DNA of 38,917 nt from Candidatus Pelethosoma merdigallinarum (lineage in GTDB: Bacteria > Bacillota_I > Bacilli_A > RF39 > UBA660), in assembly GCA_018716065.1 (NCBI GenBank), contig DVKJ01000019.1, positions 1 through 38,917 on the forward strand, read 5' to 3'. Below, in pieces: positions 1-8,597 of this stretch. The position numbers and the translations under genes were made by a program. The notes beneath the pieces were generated by a model that did no database searches, was not told the origin of the DNA, and saw only the letters and a program-made list of their open reading frames with translations. Each line of letters begins with the position of its first letter. Within the stretch, counting starts at the first letter, position 1.

Positions 1-1
1 T

Positions 2-1414
2 ACAACTTATTGGCAAATAGGAACGGGATATACCTTTAATCCAGTGACGGGATATTATACATTAACAGGTTATAGTTTAAAAGATCCAAGTAGTATAGAT
101 TATTCAACAGGAAATTACTATACTTGTGCGAGTACAGCTGTATCTTGTACAACGATGAGAAGAATCATGAAAGTAACAACAAGTACTAATAGTAGTGGTG
201 TAACAACTTATACGGCTACTGCATACAATCATACCGCAGGAATTAAAGGATATGACAATAGTGGAACGGGAATGTATGCTAGTACAGATAACTCCGGAGA
301 TACCTTCTACTATCGAGGAGCAGTAGGAGGAAACTATGTAAAATTTGGAGGTTACTACTGGCGAATCATTCGAATTAATGGTGATGGAAGTATTCGTATG
401 ATCTACGATGGAAAGACACCACATGAGAATGGAGAATCAAGTAGTGATCGTCAGGTTGGTACTAGTGCGTTTAATAGTTATTGGGCAGATAATGGATATG
501 TTGGATATATGTATGGAGATACCAGTAATAATCAAGTAACAGAGTCAACAAGTACGTTCTATTATAGTGGCTTATCACCAACGACGAAGTATTATTTTGG
601 AACCTCTTATACCTTTGATCAATCAACTAGAAGCTTTAAGCTAAGTGGAGATTTAGTCCAAGCAACGCTAAAAGAATATCGAGAAAAGTATAATACAAGT
701 AATTATTATAGTTGTATGAGAACAAGTTCGACCGCATCTTGCCAGAGATTAGTACATGTAACAAGTGGGGTCAACGATACAACATTACGAGTAAAAGGAA
801 TTGAATACTCATCAACAAGTTATGAGACAGCACATAAAAATGACATTAATAGTAACATGAAAACGTATTTAGAAAATTGGTATAATAATAATTTAAAAAG
901 TTATGATAGTAAGATTTCCAAAGAAGCAATTTACTGTAATAGTCGAAAACCATCCACAAAAGTAGCTTCTCCATATACACAAGAAGGATATGGAATCCAT
1001 CCAACATTCTATGATTTTGAAAAATTCTGGGACTGGCAAGGAACCAGAAAAGGACCAAACTTGATTTGTTCACAGGAAAATGATCGATTCAGTGTATCAA
1101 GTACCAGTGGTAATGGGGAGTTAACCAACCCCATTGGATTAATCACTACAGATGAAGTGAATATGGCGGGAGGAAGAACAAGTGCTCAAAACAGACTATA
1201 TTACTTATACAGTGGAACAAGCTATTGGACCATGTCGCCGTCAAGCTTCTACTACTGGTTTTACGCGACCGAGATCTACGTGACGTCGTCGGGTGAGCTT
1301 GCGCACGCCGTCGTGAACAGTGGTTTCGGCGTCCGCCCTGTCATCAATATCGATCCATCAACGATCACGTTCACAGGTACAGGAACGATGCAAGATCCGT
1401 ATGTGATTGAGTAA
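2..1414 (+). CDS. Large secreted/surface protein, 5' truncated by the window edge, with C-terminal variable-lectin-like domain
   Basis: The frame is open from base 2, so the gene starts outside the window; the GTG at 44 is only an internal codon. The visible 470 residues are rich in Ser, Thr, Tyr, Gly and Asn and lack membrane segments, as in an extracellular protein. Two copies of a 55-residue unit are visible, near residues 20-75 and 207-262, each with a YTF start, a NYY(T/S)C motif and a second Cys. A central block contains GGYYWRIIRINGDGSIRMIY, a motif I associate with secreted proteins of gut Bacillota. The end (YWTMSP ... GVRPVINI ... DPYVIE) matches the formylglycine-enzyme/C-type-lectin-like fold often found as a DGR target. 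The last 45 or so codons before GVRPVI use G/C-ending codons quite unlike the rest. Function is probably surface adhesion or recognition; that is inference. Confidence 0.75.
   Translation, partial: TTYWQIGTGYTFNPVTGYYTLTGYSLKDPSSIDYSTGNYYTCASTAVSCTTMRRIMKVTTSTNSSGVTTYTATAYNHTAGIKGYDNSGTGMYASTDNSGDTFYYRGAVGGNYVKFGGYYWRIIRINGDGSIRMIYDGKTPHENGESSSDRQVGTSAFNSYWADNGYVGYMYGDTSNNQVTESTSTFYYSGLSPTTKYYFGTSYTFDQSTRSFKLSGDLVQATLKEYREKYNTSNYYSCMRTSSTASCQRLVHVTSGVNDTTLRVKGIEYSSTSYETAHKNDINSNMKTYLENWYNNNLKSYDSKISKEAIYCNSRKPSTKVASPYTQEGYGIHPTFYDFEKFWDWQGTRKGPNLICSQENDRFSVSSTSGNGELTNPIGLITTDEVNMAGGRTSAQNRLYYLYSGTSYWTMSPSSFYYWFYATEIYVTSSGELAHAVVNSGFGVRPVINIDPSTITFTGTGTMQDPYVIE
1228..1345 (+). other. Putative diversity-generating-retroelement variable region (GC-rich island)
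   Basis: Between two AT-rich stretches of the same gene the composition jumps. I counted 51 G/C in the 80 bases 1261-1340 (64%), about twice the local level. Codons here are mostly NNC or NNG (TTC TAC TAC, GCG ACC, GCC GTC), whereas the rest of the gene prefers A/T endings. The island lies at the C-terminus just before a GVRPVI motif, the usual place for a variable region copied from a template repeat. No reverse transcriptase or template repeat is inside the window, so this is inference from composition, position and fold family. Confidence 0.5.
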
Positions 1415-1468
1415 TGAATCAATAACATGAAATGATGAGCAAAATGAATATATATGATTAATTTAATA

Positions 1469-1496
1469 AAAAGGAGATTGTTATCAATCTTCTTTT
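1469..1496 (+). terminator. Rho-independent terminator after the surface protein gene
   Basis: A 12-bp stem (AAAAGGAGATTG / CAATCTTCTTTT, one G-U pair) closes a TTAT loop, and the 3' arm ends in a T run. It lies 55 bases after the stop codon and separates the surface protein from the T-box operon. Confidence 0.8.
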
Positions 1497-1568
1497 AATA
1501 TGAATTTGAACTATAATTGTTCCAAATATATAAGAGAAAGAATTAAAGTTTATTCTATTAGTTAGTAT

Positions 1569-1597
1569 TTGACAAACATCATCTTTTTCAGTATAAT
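1569..1597 (+). promoter_or_regulatory. Sigma-A promoter of the T-box operon
   Basis: Perfect consensus TTGACA (1569-1574), 17-base spacer and TATAAT (1592-1597). It drives the T-box leader and the hisS-aspS operon. Confidence 0.85.
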
Positions 1598-1800
1598 TTA
1601 AGTATTGAAATTATTGGTTTGGAAGAGTATATGAATTCTTTTTTAAAGAGAGTGTATGGTGGGTGAAAATACATAAAAAGATGAGTAGAAAGACACCAAA
1701 TGAAACAATAAACGTATTTCTGCGTTAAAGAAAAAAGATAGCTAAGTCTATGAAATAAGGTGGCACCACGAGTAACTTCGTCCTTATATCTAGACTTTTT
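1598..1800 (+). promoter_or_regulatory. T-box leader, aspartate (and possibly histidine) specific
   Basis: A leader of about 200 nt lies between the promoter and the first gene. The conserved T-box core AAGGTGGCACCACG is at 1757-1770. The competing terminator pairs AAGTCTA (1744-1750) and ATAAGG with CCTTAT and TAGACTT (1791-1797), followed by a T run. A specifier-loop-like AGTAGAAAGACACC at 1684-1697 presents GAC (Asp, 1692-1694) overlapping CAC (His, 1694-1696). The UGGC in the T-box bulge would pair with a G discriminator base followed by CCA, as in tRNA-Asp; tRNA-His usually has C there. Uncharged tRNA-Asp should therefore stabilise the antiterminator and switch on hisS and aspS downstream. 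Confidence 0.88.
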
Positions 1801-1820
1801 TTATGTATTGGAGGGTTATT

Positions 1821-3488
1821 ATGTGGGAGAGACAAGAATTAGATCATATAAAAGAAAAGTTTCAAAGTATATTTTGGAATGACTATAAAAATCAAGTATT
1901 TACAATAAAGCAATTAAGAGACATGAATTCATACATACAACACATCTACGCTACTTTTGATATGGATCGAGTAGAAAAGTGGTTTAAAAAATTTCTTGAA
2001 ACGGACGAGTGGCTTGATGTGAATGAATTATATCTAGGACCTAAATATTTTAAAAATGGTGCTTATACTCATGATGTAAAATACGATGAAAAAATGAAAT
2101 TACGTTTTCGCTCTCAAATACGTCGAATGCTTTCTTGGGATATATCGAATCAGCAATTACTGGATCGTTTGGTTCAATTAGTAGAATATGTCAATAATGA
2201 GAATGAATTAAAAGAGGTAGTAAAAGCTATATATCTACATGTAGAGGACAAAAGGTATGAGGTTTTAAGTGAGCTCAAAAAAGAAAAAGTGAAAATATTT
2301 CATTATCAATTTCAATCTTTATGCATGACTGTTAGTTTGACACAAAAAGAAATTGATGGCTTAAAAGAACTTCCTTATGGAAAAATATTTGATGAATTTC
2401 CAACTAAAAAAGTAATGCTTGATGAAAATCGAATTGCTTATATTCCTAATTTTGATGATGATGAGATTTATGATTCTGAAATAGGGAAGATTAGAGATCA
2501 GTATCACTTAACTTATACCTTATCTCGTTATTTAAAGACTTTATTACCAATCGTTTATTATGTTGGGACAAAAAACACAATTTATCAATTATCACCTAAA
2601 AAACAGAAAAAAAAGAAGAAAATAAGTGCGTGTGATATTGTGAAGAGTGGTCAATCGGATTCCTTTTACTACCATCTAAAATTAGTAAATGTACTTTTAG
2701 AGGTGATGAAAGAACATTTTATCCCTTATATAAAAGAAGAAAGTACACATGATTCGATGAATACAACACCTTTTTCAATCAATCAAAATCATCAGGAAAA
2801 CACTTTAAATACAGGAAAAAAATTAGAAAACTTTTTGGATTTGTTTGAACATTATATAAACGAATATTTTAAAAGATCTAGTACAGGAGATTTAAGTTGT
2901 TTTAAAAAACAAGTGCTCGATCAAGAGGTAAAGATTCCACTTCCTAGCTATGAAACAGATCTTATTTCCAGTGAAATAAAACATCTTTATCAAATAAATA
3001 AAATTTTTCAATCATTAAAAAAACAAGAGGTGTTAAAGAATCCCTCACCAATGCTTAAGAGCTATTTAGATGATGTAAATGATTTATTCAAGATTTCAAA
3101 GATAACTTTATATAATTTTGAATTAATGGATGAAATTAGAAATACTTTAACTGCTATTTTAAATGAATACGAAAAGACGTTATTTTTCTATACTCAATAT
3201 ACATCTAGTATGTTAAGCATTCAATTAGAACAAGCTTGGAAAGATTTTAAACAAGATGTATTAGAAAGTAATGTGGAAAAACAATTAAAAGTGATTTACG
3301 GTCATTTAGACGATACAAGCATAGGGTTGAATCTTTCGATACAAAAGCCCCTTTCTTTCCCTCAGTATCACAACTTAATACTAATATTATTGGAGTTAAT
3401 GAAATCCGTAACCAAGTGGGATTCCAATGAGGAAAAGAAAAAAATGAAAAAAATAAATAAGAAATATCAATACTATATGAACAAATAG
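1821..3488 (+). CDS. Unknown protein, first gene of the T-box hisS-aspS operon
   Basis: A 555-residue protein I do not recognise. The ATG at 1821 is chosen because TGGAGGG (1809-1815) sits 5 bases upstream; an earlier in-frame ATG at 1803 lies on the terminator T run. The sequence is charged, mostly helical in character, with many Lys/Glu and aromatic residues and no signal peptide or membrane segment, so probably cytoplasmic. There is a Lys-rich stretch (KKQKKKKK) near residue 263. The gene starts 20 bases after the T-box terminator and ends 18 bases before hisS, so it is co-transcribed with the two synthetases and should be induced by aspartyl-tRNA shortage. No catalytic motif is evident. 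A lineage-specific translation or stress gene is possible, but I do not assign a function. Confidence 0.75.
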   Translation: MWERQELDHIKEKFQSIFWNDYKNQVFTIKQLRDMNSYIQHIYATFDMDRVEKWFKKFLETDEWLDVNELYLGPKYFKNGAYTHDVKYDEKMKLRFRSQIRRMLSWDISNQQLLDRLVQLVEYVNNENELKEVVKAIYLHVEDKRYEVLSELKKEKVKIFHYQFQSLCMTVSLTQKEIDGLKELPYGKIFDEFPTKKVMLDENRIAYIPNFDDDEIYDSEIGKIRDQYHLTYTLSRYLKTLLPIVYYVGTKNTIYQLSPKKQKKKKKISACDIVKSGQSDSFYYHLKLVNVLLEVMKEHFIPYIKEESTHDSMNTTPFSINQNHQENTLNTGKKLENFLDLFEHYINEYFKRSSTGDLSCFKKQVLDQEVKIPLPSYETDLISSEIKHLYQINKIFQSLKKQEVLKNPSPMLKSYLDDVNDLFKISKITLYNFELMDEIRNTLTAILNEYEKTLFFYTQYTSSMLSIQLEQAWKDFKQDVLESNVEKQLKVIYGHLDDTSIGLNLSIQKPLSFPQYHNLILILLELMKSVTKWDSNEEKKKMKKINKKYQYYMNK

Positions 3489-3506
3489 AAGGAAAGAAGG
3501 ATGAAT

Positions 3507-4814
3507 ATGATACAAAAACCAAAAGGAACTTATGATGTTTATGGAGAGATGGGAAGAAAGCTACGTTATGTAGAACAAGTATTCTCTGCGTTGATGGATC
3601 GTTATGATTATGAATATGTCGCAACGCCATTATTTGAACAAAGTAACCTGTTTCACCGTTCGGTAGGTGATTCAAGTGATATTGTACGTAAAGAAACGTA
3701 TGATTTTAAAGATCGTGGGGATCGTATGATGACATTACGTCCAGAAGGAACCGCGGGAGTTGTTCGTAGTTATATTGAAAATAAAATGTATGGAGATATC
3801 GATTTACCAAAGAAATTATGGTATTTTGGATCTATGTTTCGTTATGAACGTCCACAAGCTGGAAGATATCGTGAATTCCGTCAATTAGGTGTAGAAGTTT
3901 TAGGAAGTCCAGATCCGATGATGGATGCGGAAATTATTAGTATTCCCGTTAATCTCTTTCGTTTATTAGGACTAGAAGGAGTAAAAGTTCGTATTAATAG
4001 TCTAGGGGATCAAGAGTCTAGAAATGCTTATCGTGAGGCTTTAAAAGATTATTTTAGACCTCATTTAGGAGAATTATGTCATGATTGTAATGAACGTTTT
4101 GAAACGAATCCTTTACGTATTTTAGATTGTAAAGTGGATGGAAATACGGAACTCATGAAAAATGCTCCTAAAATGGAAGATTATTTAAATGAAGAGAGTA
4201 AAAAACATTTTGAAAAAGTGAAAGAATATTTAGATGCTTTAAATATTGTTTACGAAGTAAATCCAAACTTAGTACGTGGATTAGATTATTATACCCATAC
4301 GGTATTTGAAGTAGAAGCCAGTGTCGAAGGATTTGGTAGTCAAAATGTCTTATGTGGGGGTGGCCGTTATGATTTACTAGTTGAAACGTTAGATGGGCCT
4401 CATACACCAGCGGTTGGTTTTGCCCTTGGAATCGAACGTTTACTTACTGCGTTAGATTATGAAGAATTACAAGTGGGGGAAGAAAAAGAACTAGATATTT
4501 ATGTCATTCCACTATCGGATGAAGATAAAGGTTATGCGATTGGTCTATCACAAGCTTTACGTTTATCTGGATTCTCTGTTGATGTAGATTCTTTAAATCG
4601 TTCGATGAAGAGTAACTTTAAACAAGCAGATCGTAAACATAGTCGTTTTGTGATGATTATTGGAGAAAGTGAACGTGAAAATAATTTATTAACGATAAAA
4701 GATAATCATACGAAACAAGAATATAAAGTAACCATAGATGAAATCATCGACTTTTTAGATGAACACATGGATTCATGTGATTGTGATGATTGTCATGATA
4801 GAGAGGGAGAGTAG
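3507..4814 (+). CDS. hisS: Histidine--tRNA ligase
   Basis: Class II aminoacyl-tRNA synthetase of 435 residues that charges tRNA-His with histidine in the cytoplasm. The N-terminus MIQKPKGTYDVYG is typical of HisRS. Motif 2 reads FRYERPQAGRYREFRQLGVE, the histidine-specific block is LVRGLDYYTHTVFE, and motif 3 is AVGFALGIERL. The C-terminal part (about 330-420) is the anticodon-binding domain, followed by a short Cys/Asp-rich tail (CDCDDCHD). The start at 3507 gives six bases to AGAAGG, while ATG 3501 would abut it. The gene is second in the T-box operon and ends one base before aspS. Length is normal. Confidence 0.97.
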   Translation: MIQKPKGTYDVYGEMGRKLRYVEQVFSALMDRYDYEYVATPLFEQSNLFHRSVGDSSDIVRKETYDFKDRGDRMMTLRPEGTAGVVRSYIENKMYGDIDLPKKLWYFGSMFRYERPQAGRYREFRQLGVEVLGSPDPMMDAEIISIPVNLFRLLGLEGVKVRINSLGDQESRNAYREALKDYFRPHLGELCHDCNERFETNPLRILDCKVDGNTELMKNAPKMEDYLNEESKKHFEKVKEYLDALNIVYEVNPNLVRGLDYYTHTVFEVEASVEGFGSQNVLCGGGRYDLLVETLDGPHTPAVGFALGIERLLTALDYEELQVGEEKELDIYVIPLSDEDKGYAIGLSQALRLSGFSVDVDSLNRSMKSNFKQADRKHSRFVMIIGESERENNLLTIKDNHTKQEYKVTIDEIIDFLDEHMDSCDCDDCHDREGE

Positions 4815-4815
4815 T

Positions 4816-6573
4816 ATGAAAACAATAAACAATGTGTCTTTAAACCTATCACAAGTTGGTAAAGAAGTCACTTTATATGGATGGGTTAGTAAAGTTCGTA
4901 ACTTAGGAGGTCTCTTATTTGTTGATTTACGTGATCGTAGTGGGATTGTTCAATTAGTGATTCATCCAGAATCAGAATATTATGAAACGGCGACGACACT
5001 ACGTAATGAATTTGTTATTAAGGTTCAAGGAATCGTTTCTGAACGTGAAAGTAAAAACAAAAATATTCCTACCGGAGAGATTGAAATTGAAGTATCTTCT
5101 TTAGAAATCTTGAATAAAGCACACGATTTACCTTTTGAAATTAGTGACCATACAACCGCTTTAGAAGATACCCGATTAAAATATCGTTATCTAGATTTAA
5201 GAAGACCAGTATTACAACAAAATCTCATGATTCGTCATCACATTATGGCTTCCGTTCGTGAGTATTTAAATCAATTAGACTTTGTAGAAGTGGAAACACC
5301 AGTATTATTTAAATCTTCTCCTGAAGGAGCGCGTGATTATTTAGTCCCATCTCGTGTCAATAAAGGGAAATTTTATGCGTTACCACAATCACCTCAATTA
5401 TTAAAACAATTATTGATGATTGGAGGAATGGAACGTTATTATCAAATCGCAAAGTGTTTCCGTGACGAAGATTTACGTGCCGATCGTCAACCGGAGTTTA
5501 CCCAAATTGACTTAGAAATGAGTTTTGTCGATCAAGATGATATTATGACTCTTACGGAAGAAATGATAAAAAAAGTATTTAAGGATGTTAAGAATATAGA
5601 CATCCAAACACCTTTATTACGTATGACGTATGAAGAGGCAATAAATACCTATGGAAGTGATAAACCAGATTTACGTTTTGATATGAAAATACAAGATATA
5701 ACAGATGTGTTTACTAATACAAGTTTTCAAGTTTTCCGTAATGTATTAGAAAATCATGGAATCATTAATGCCTTAGTAGTGAAAAATAAAGCGGATCTTT
5801 ATTCCCGTAAAAAATTAGACCAATTAACTGAATTTGTTAAAACATATCGTGTTAGTGGTCTTGCCTATCTGAAGTATAATGGAGGGGAATGGACAGGAAG
5901 TATTCGTAAAGTCTTAAGTGATGAAGAGTTGAATCAAATTTATACCAAACTAGGAATCGAAGAAAATGATCTTGTTTTAATTGTCGCTGATCAAAAAAAA
6001 CTTGTTAAAACAAGCTTGGGTGCTCTTCGTTTAAAACTTGGTAAAGATTTAGAGTTAATCCATCCCGATGATTATAAATTGTTATGGGTGGTAGATTTCC
6101 CTGTATTTGAATATAGTGAAGAAGAAGGTCGTTATATGGCTTGTCATCACCCATTTACGATGCCATATGAAGAAGATATGGATAAATTAAAAACGCAACC
6201 AGATGTTGCTCGTGCCAAAGCGTATGACATTGTGATTAATGGATATGAAGCCGGTGGAGGAAGTATTCGTATTCACCAAGCGGACATCCAAGAAAAAATG
6301 TTTGATGCCTTAGGATTTACTAAAGAAAGTGCCCAAGAAAAATTTGGTTTCTTTATGGATGCGTTTGCTTATGGAACACCACCTCATGGTGGACTCGCTT
6401 TAGGATTAGATCGTTTAACGATGCTACTAGCTGGAACAGATAATATTCGCGATGTTATTGCCTTTCCAAAAACCGCTAGTGCGTCTGATTTAATGAGTGA
6501 TGCGCCTAATCTTGTCGATTCAAAACAATTAGAAGAATTATCGATTGCGATTACCAAAAAGGATGAACATTAA
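4816..6573 (+). CDS. aspS: Aspartate--tRNA ligase
   Basis: Bacterial-type AspRS, 585 residues, forming Asp-tRNA in the cytoplasm. The N-terminal OB-fold anticodon domain is seen in VTLYGWVSKVRNLGGLLFVD. Motif 2 is FRDEDLRADRQPEFTQID and motif 3 is GGLALGLDRLTMLLAGT. The roughly 130-residue insertion between motifs 2 and 3 is the bacterial GAD domain. The start ATG 4816 lies one base after the hisS stop and is preceded by GAGAGGGAGA; a longer frame from 4759 lies inside hisS and is not used. The adjacent hisS-aspS order behind an Asp-type T-box is standard for Bacillota and fits the leader specifier. Confidence 0.97.
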   Translation: MKTINNVSLNLSQVGKEVTLYGWVSKVRNLGGLLFVDLRDRSGIVQLVIHPESEYYETATTLRNEFVIKVQGIVSERESKNKNIPTGEIEIEVSSLEILNKAHDLPFEISDHTTALEDTRLKYRYLDLRRPVLQQNLMIRHHIMASVREYLNQLDFVEVETPVLFKSSPEGARDYLVPSRVNKGKFYALPQSPQLLKQLLMIGGMERYYQIAKCFRDEDLRADRQPEFTQIDLEMSFVDQDDIMTLTEEMIKKVFKDVKNIDIQTPLLRMTYEEAINTYGSDKPDLRFDMKIQDITDVFTNTSFQVFRNVLENHGIINALVVKNKADLYSRKKLDQLTEFVKTYRVSGLAYLKYNGGEWTGSIRKVLSDEELNQIYTKLGIEENDLVLIVADQKKLVKTSLGALRLKLGKDLELIHPDDYKLLWVVDFPVFEYSEEEGRYMACHHPFTMPYEEDMDKLKTQPDVARAKAYDIVINGYEAGGGSIRIHQADIQEKMFDALGFTKESAQEKFGFFMDAFAYGTPPHGGLALGLDRLTMLLAGTDNIRDVIAFPKTASASDLMSDAPNLVDSKQLEELSIAITKKDEH

Positions 6574-7119
6574 ATGGATAAAAACGCATTAGAATATATC
6601 AAACAACAAAGTGAACAATTTAGCTTAGAAGACTTTTATTTAAACAATGATGCGGTGATTAAAAAGAATGGTTTGATAATTATGAATGCGGATGGTGTCG
6701 ATGGTGCCATGATCGTAATCACACCTTTTCAAACCATTTCTCTTCCAGCACCAGAAGAACATGGCGAAGTCGCAAAAAGAATCTATCGTGTTTTATATGA
6801 TGATTTTAAAGATTTTACTTTTCCAAGAATGTGGTACAAGCAAGCTCTAGAATATGGAAATGTATTAATTCAAGTATGTTTAGGTTCTTATACACCGGTT
6901 TGGATTCCTGAACATATCAATGATTATCAATATTCTATGTTGGAACAAATCGTATCGTTTATTAAAGAATATCGTTTAACAGAAAAAGAGTTGTATTACA
7001 AAACAAATATAGATGATAAAAACTTAGAAGATGTCATGGAAGAATTAAAGTCTCGCGTAACTGATATTCCTTATCAAAATCAAGAACATTTATTATGGGA
7101 AAAGAAAAAGCAAAAATAG
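6574..7119 (+). CDS. Hypothetical protein, last gene of the hisS-aspS operon
   Basis: A 181-residue soluble protein whose ATG directly follows the aspS stop (TAAATG), with AAGGATG serving as ribosome binding site inside the aspS end. It is therefore translationally linked to aspS and under the T-box. It mixes beta-like hydrophobic stretches (NGLIIMNADGVDGAMIVITP) with charged helices; no signal peptide, membrane segment or catalytic motif is evident. The terminator at 7104-7131 overlaps its 3' end. I do not recognise a family, and I infer only that it is co-regulated with the synthetases. Confidence 0.75.
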   Translation: MDKNALEYIKQQSEQFSLEDFYLNNDAVIKKNGLIIMNADGVDGAMIVITPFQTISLPAPEEHGEVAKRIYRVLYDDFKDFTFPRMWYKQALEYGNVLIQVCLGSYTPVWIPEHINDYQYSMLEQIVSFIKEYRLTEKELYYKTNIDDKNLEDVMEELKSRVTDIPYQNQEHLLWEKKKQK

Positions 7120-7131
7120 ACTTGCTTTTTC
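7104..7131 (+). terminator. Terminator of the T-box operon
   Basis: Ten-bp stem GAAAAAGCAA / TTGCTTTTTC around the stop codon of the preceding gene, followed by a pyrimidine-rich T run. Confidence 0.8.
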
Positions 7132-7150
7132 TTTTTCTTTTTCGTATAAT
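7122..7150 (+). promoter_or_regulatory. Probable promoter of gmk
   Basis: TTGCTT (7122-7127), 17 bases, TATAAT (7145-7150), 23 bases before the gmk ATG. The -35 element lies in the 3' arm of the upstream terminator, so the two signals are fused. Confidence 0.65.
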
Positions 7151-7173
7151 GTTTAAAATATTAGGAGGGAATT

Positions 7174-7848
7174 ATGAGTAAGAAAAAAGGGAAAGGAAGT
7201 TTAATTGTCTTATCAGGACCTAGTGGAGTAGGTAAGGGAACGATATGTAAAGAGTTAAAGAAACAGAGAAAACATTTATGGTTGTCTGTTTCCATGACAA
7301 CAAGAAAACCAAGACCCAATGAACAAGATGGAGTCGATTATTATTTTATTTCAAAAGAAGAATTTGAAGAAAAGATTAAAAATCATGAATTATTAGAATA
7401 TGCCCAGGTACATAATCACGATTACTATGGAACACCGAAAGAAAAAATTGCTAGGCATATTAATGACGGGGATGATGTCATTTTAGAGATTGATATTGAA
7501 GGAGCTCTCCAAGTAAAAGAAAATCATCCCGAAGCTTTATTTATCTTTATTATGCCACCAAGTATGGAAGAGTTGATTAATCGTTTAATTCAGCGTGGAA
7601 CAGAATCTAAAGAAAAAATTGTAAAACGTTTTCGCAAAGCGTATCAAGAAATCAACGAAGTGACAAAGTATAATTATGTCGTGATTAATGACCAGTTAGA
7701 TAAAGCCGTTTATAAAGTAAATGCGATCCTTACCGCGGAACGTAGTCGAGTGGATCGTATGGAAGATATTTTACTCAACACTAAAGCAGAAGCGATGCAC
7801 GAACTATTAGTAGAAAAAGATTTAATTAATGAACCATTCCAATTATAA
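7174..7848 (+). CDS. gmk: Guanylate kinase
   Basis: Phosphorylates GMP to GDP with ATP in guanine nucleotide synthesis (cytoplasm). The P-loop is LSGPSGVGKGT near residues 13-23. The GMP-binding region contains SVSMTTRKPRPNEQDGVDYY, and FIMPPSMEELINRL is typical of the family. The 224-residue length is slightly above the usual 200-210 because of a Lys-rich N-terminus and longer C-terminus. The start has AGGAGG 6 bases upstream. It stands alone with its own promoter and terminator. Confidence 0.96.
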   Translation: MSKKKGKGSLIVLSGPSGVGKGTICKELKKQRKHLWLSVSMTTRKPRPNEQDGVDYYFISKEEFEEKIKNHELLEYAQVHNHDYYGTPKEKIARHINDGDDVILEIDIEGALQVKENHPEALFIFIMPPSMEELINRLIQRGTESKEKIVKRFRKAYQEINEVTKYNYVVINDQLDKAVYKVNAILTAERSRVDRMEDILLNTKAEAMHELLVEKDLINEPFQL

Positions 7849-7857
7849 GGAATGGTT
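7832..7857 (+). terminator. Terminator overlapping the gmk stop
   Basis: AACCATTCC / GGAATGGTT (9 bp) with an 8-base loop that contains the gmk stop codon, followed by TT. The T run is short, so strength is uncertain. Confidence 0.6.
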
Positions 7858-7862
7858 TTGTG

Positions 7863-7871
7863 TGATATAAT
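7863..7871 (+). promoter_or_regulatory. Extended -10 promoter of the two-component operon
   Basis: TGATATAAT (TG-extended -10), 63 bases before the response regulator start. No convincing -35 is seen. The same nonamer precedes holA, xerD, rarA and mscL in this window. Confidence 0.5.
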
Positions 7872-7934
7872 AAAAGTGTATTTCACAAAAACTACATAAG
7901 TTTTTATTATCCTATAGAGAAGTGGAGGTATTTT

Positions 7935-8597
7935 ATGAAGTTATTAGTGGTTGATGATGAAAAATTAATTCGTGAAGTCATTCGTGAATACGGAGAAGCA
8001 GAAGGATATGAAATTGTCGAAGCAGAAAATGGGATTGACGCATTAAAAATATTAGAGAAAGATCAAATTGATTTGATGATTTTAGATATCATGATGCCGA
8101 AATTAGATGGTTATTCGGTATTACGTGAACTTAAAAATCGTAGTGTACCAGTTATTATGTTATCGGCTCGTAGTGAAGAATTTGATAAACTTATGGGATT
8201 TGATTTAGGAACCGATGATTATATGACAAAACCATTTTCTCCTAAAGAATTAATGGCTCGTGTAAAATCAATTTTAAAACGTGTTCAAAAAAGTTTAGAT
8301 GATGTCTTTGTCTATCAAGGATTAGAAGTGAACTTTAAAGCACATACAGTTAAAATTGATGGAAAAGAGATCAAAGTAACTCCGAAAGAGTTTGAATTAT
8401 TAACTTATTTTATTGAAAATAAAGGGATCGCACTTAGTCGTGAACAGTTATTAAATAATTTATGGGGATATGATTTCTATGGTGATGATCGTACCATTGA
8501 TACTCATATTAAAATGCTTAGAAATAATCTAGGACCCTATCGTAAATTAATTGTAACCGTTCATGGAATGGGGTATAAATTTGAAATCAAAGAGTAA
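7935..8597 (+). CDS. OmpR/PhoB-family response regulator
   Basis: A 220-residue transcription factor. The receiver domain (1-115) has the acidic pair VVDDEK, phospho-acceptor Asp in LMILDIMMPKLDGY (near residue 52), the Ser of MLSARSEE and the Lys of MTKPFSPKEL. The C-terminal winged-helix domain (about 125-218) has the typical VTPKEFELL, SREQLLNNLWGYDF and RTIDTHIKMLRNNLG. It overlaps the downstream sensor kinase, which is its obvious partner. The stimulus cannot be read from sequence; VanR- or CsrR-like regulators have this architecture. The ribosome binding site is GTGGAGG. Confidence 0.93.
   Translation: MKLLVVDDEKLIREVIREYGEAEGYEIVEAENGIDALKILEKDQIDLMILDIMMPKLDGYSVLRELKNRSVPVIMLSARSEEFDKLMGFDLGTDDYMTKPFSPKELMARVKSILKRVQKSLDDVFVYQGLEVNFKAHTVKIDGKEIKVTPKEFELLTYFIENKGIALSREQLLNNLWGYDFYGDDRTIDTHIKMLRNNLGPYRKLIVTVHGMGYKFEIKE

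Noticed and set aside
3247-3675. Minus-strand 142-aa frame across the unknown gene and hisS
   Set aside because: Shadow of two convincing plus-strand genes; composition is that of an antisense frame.
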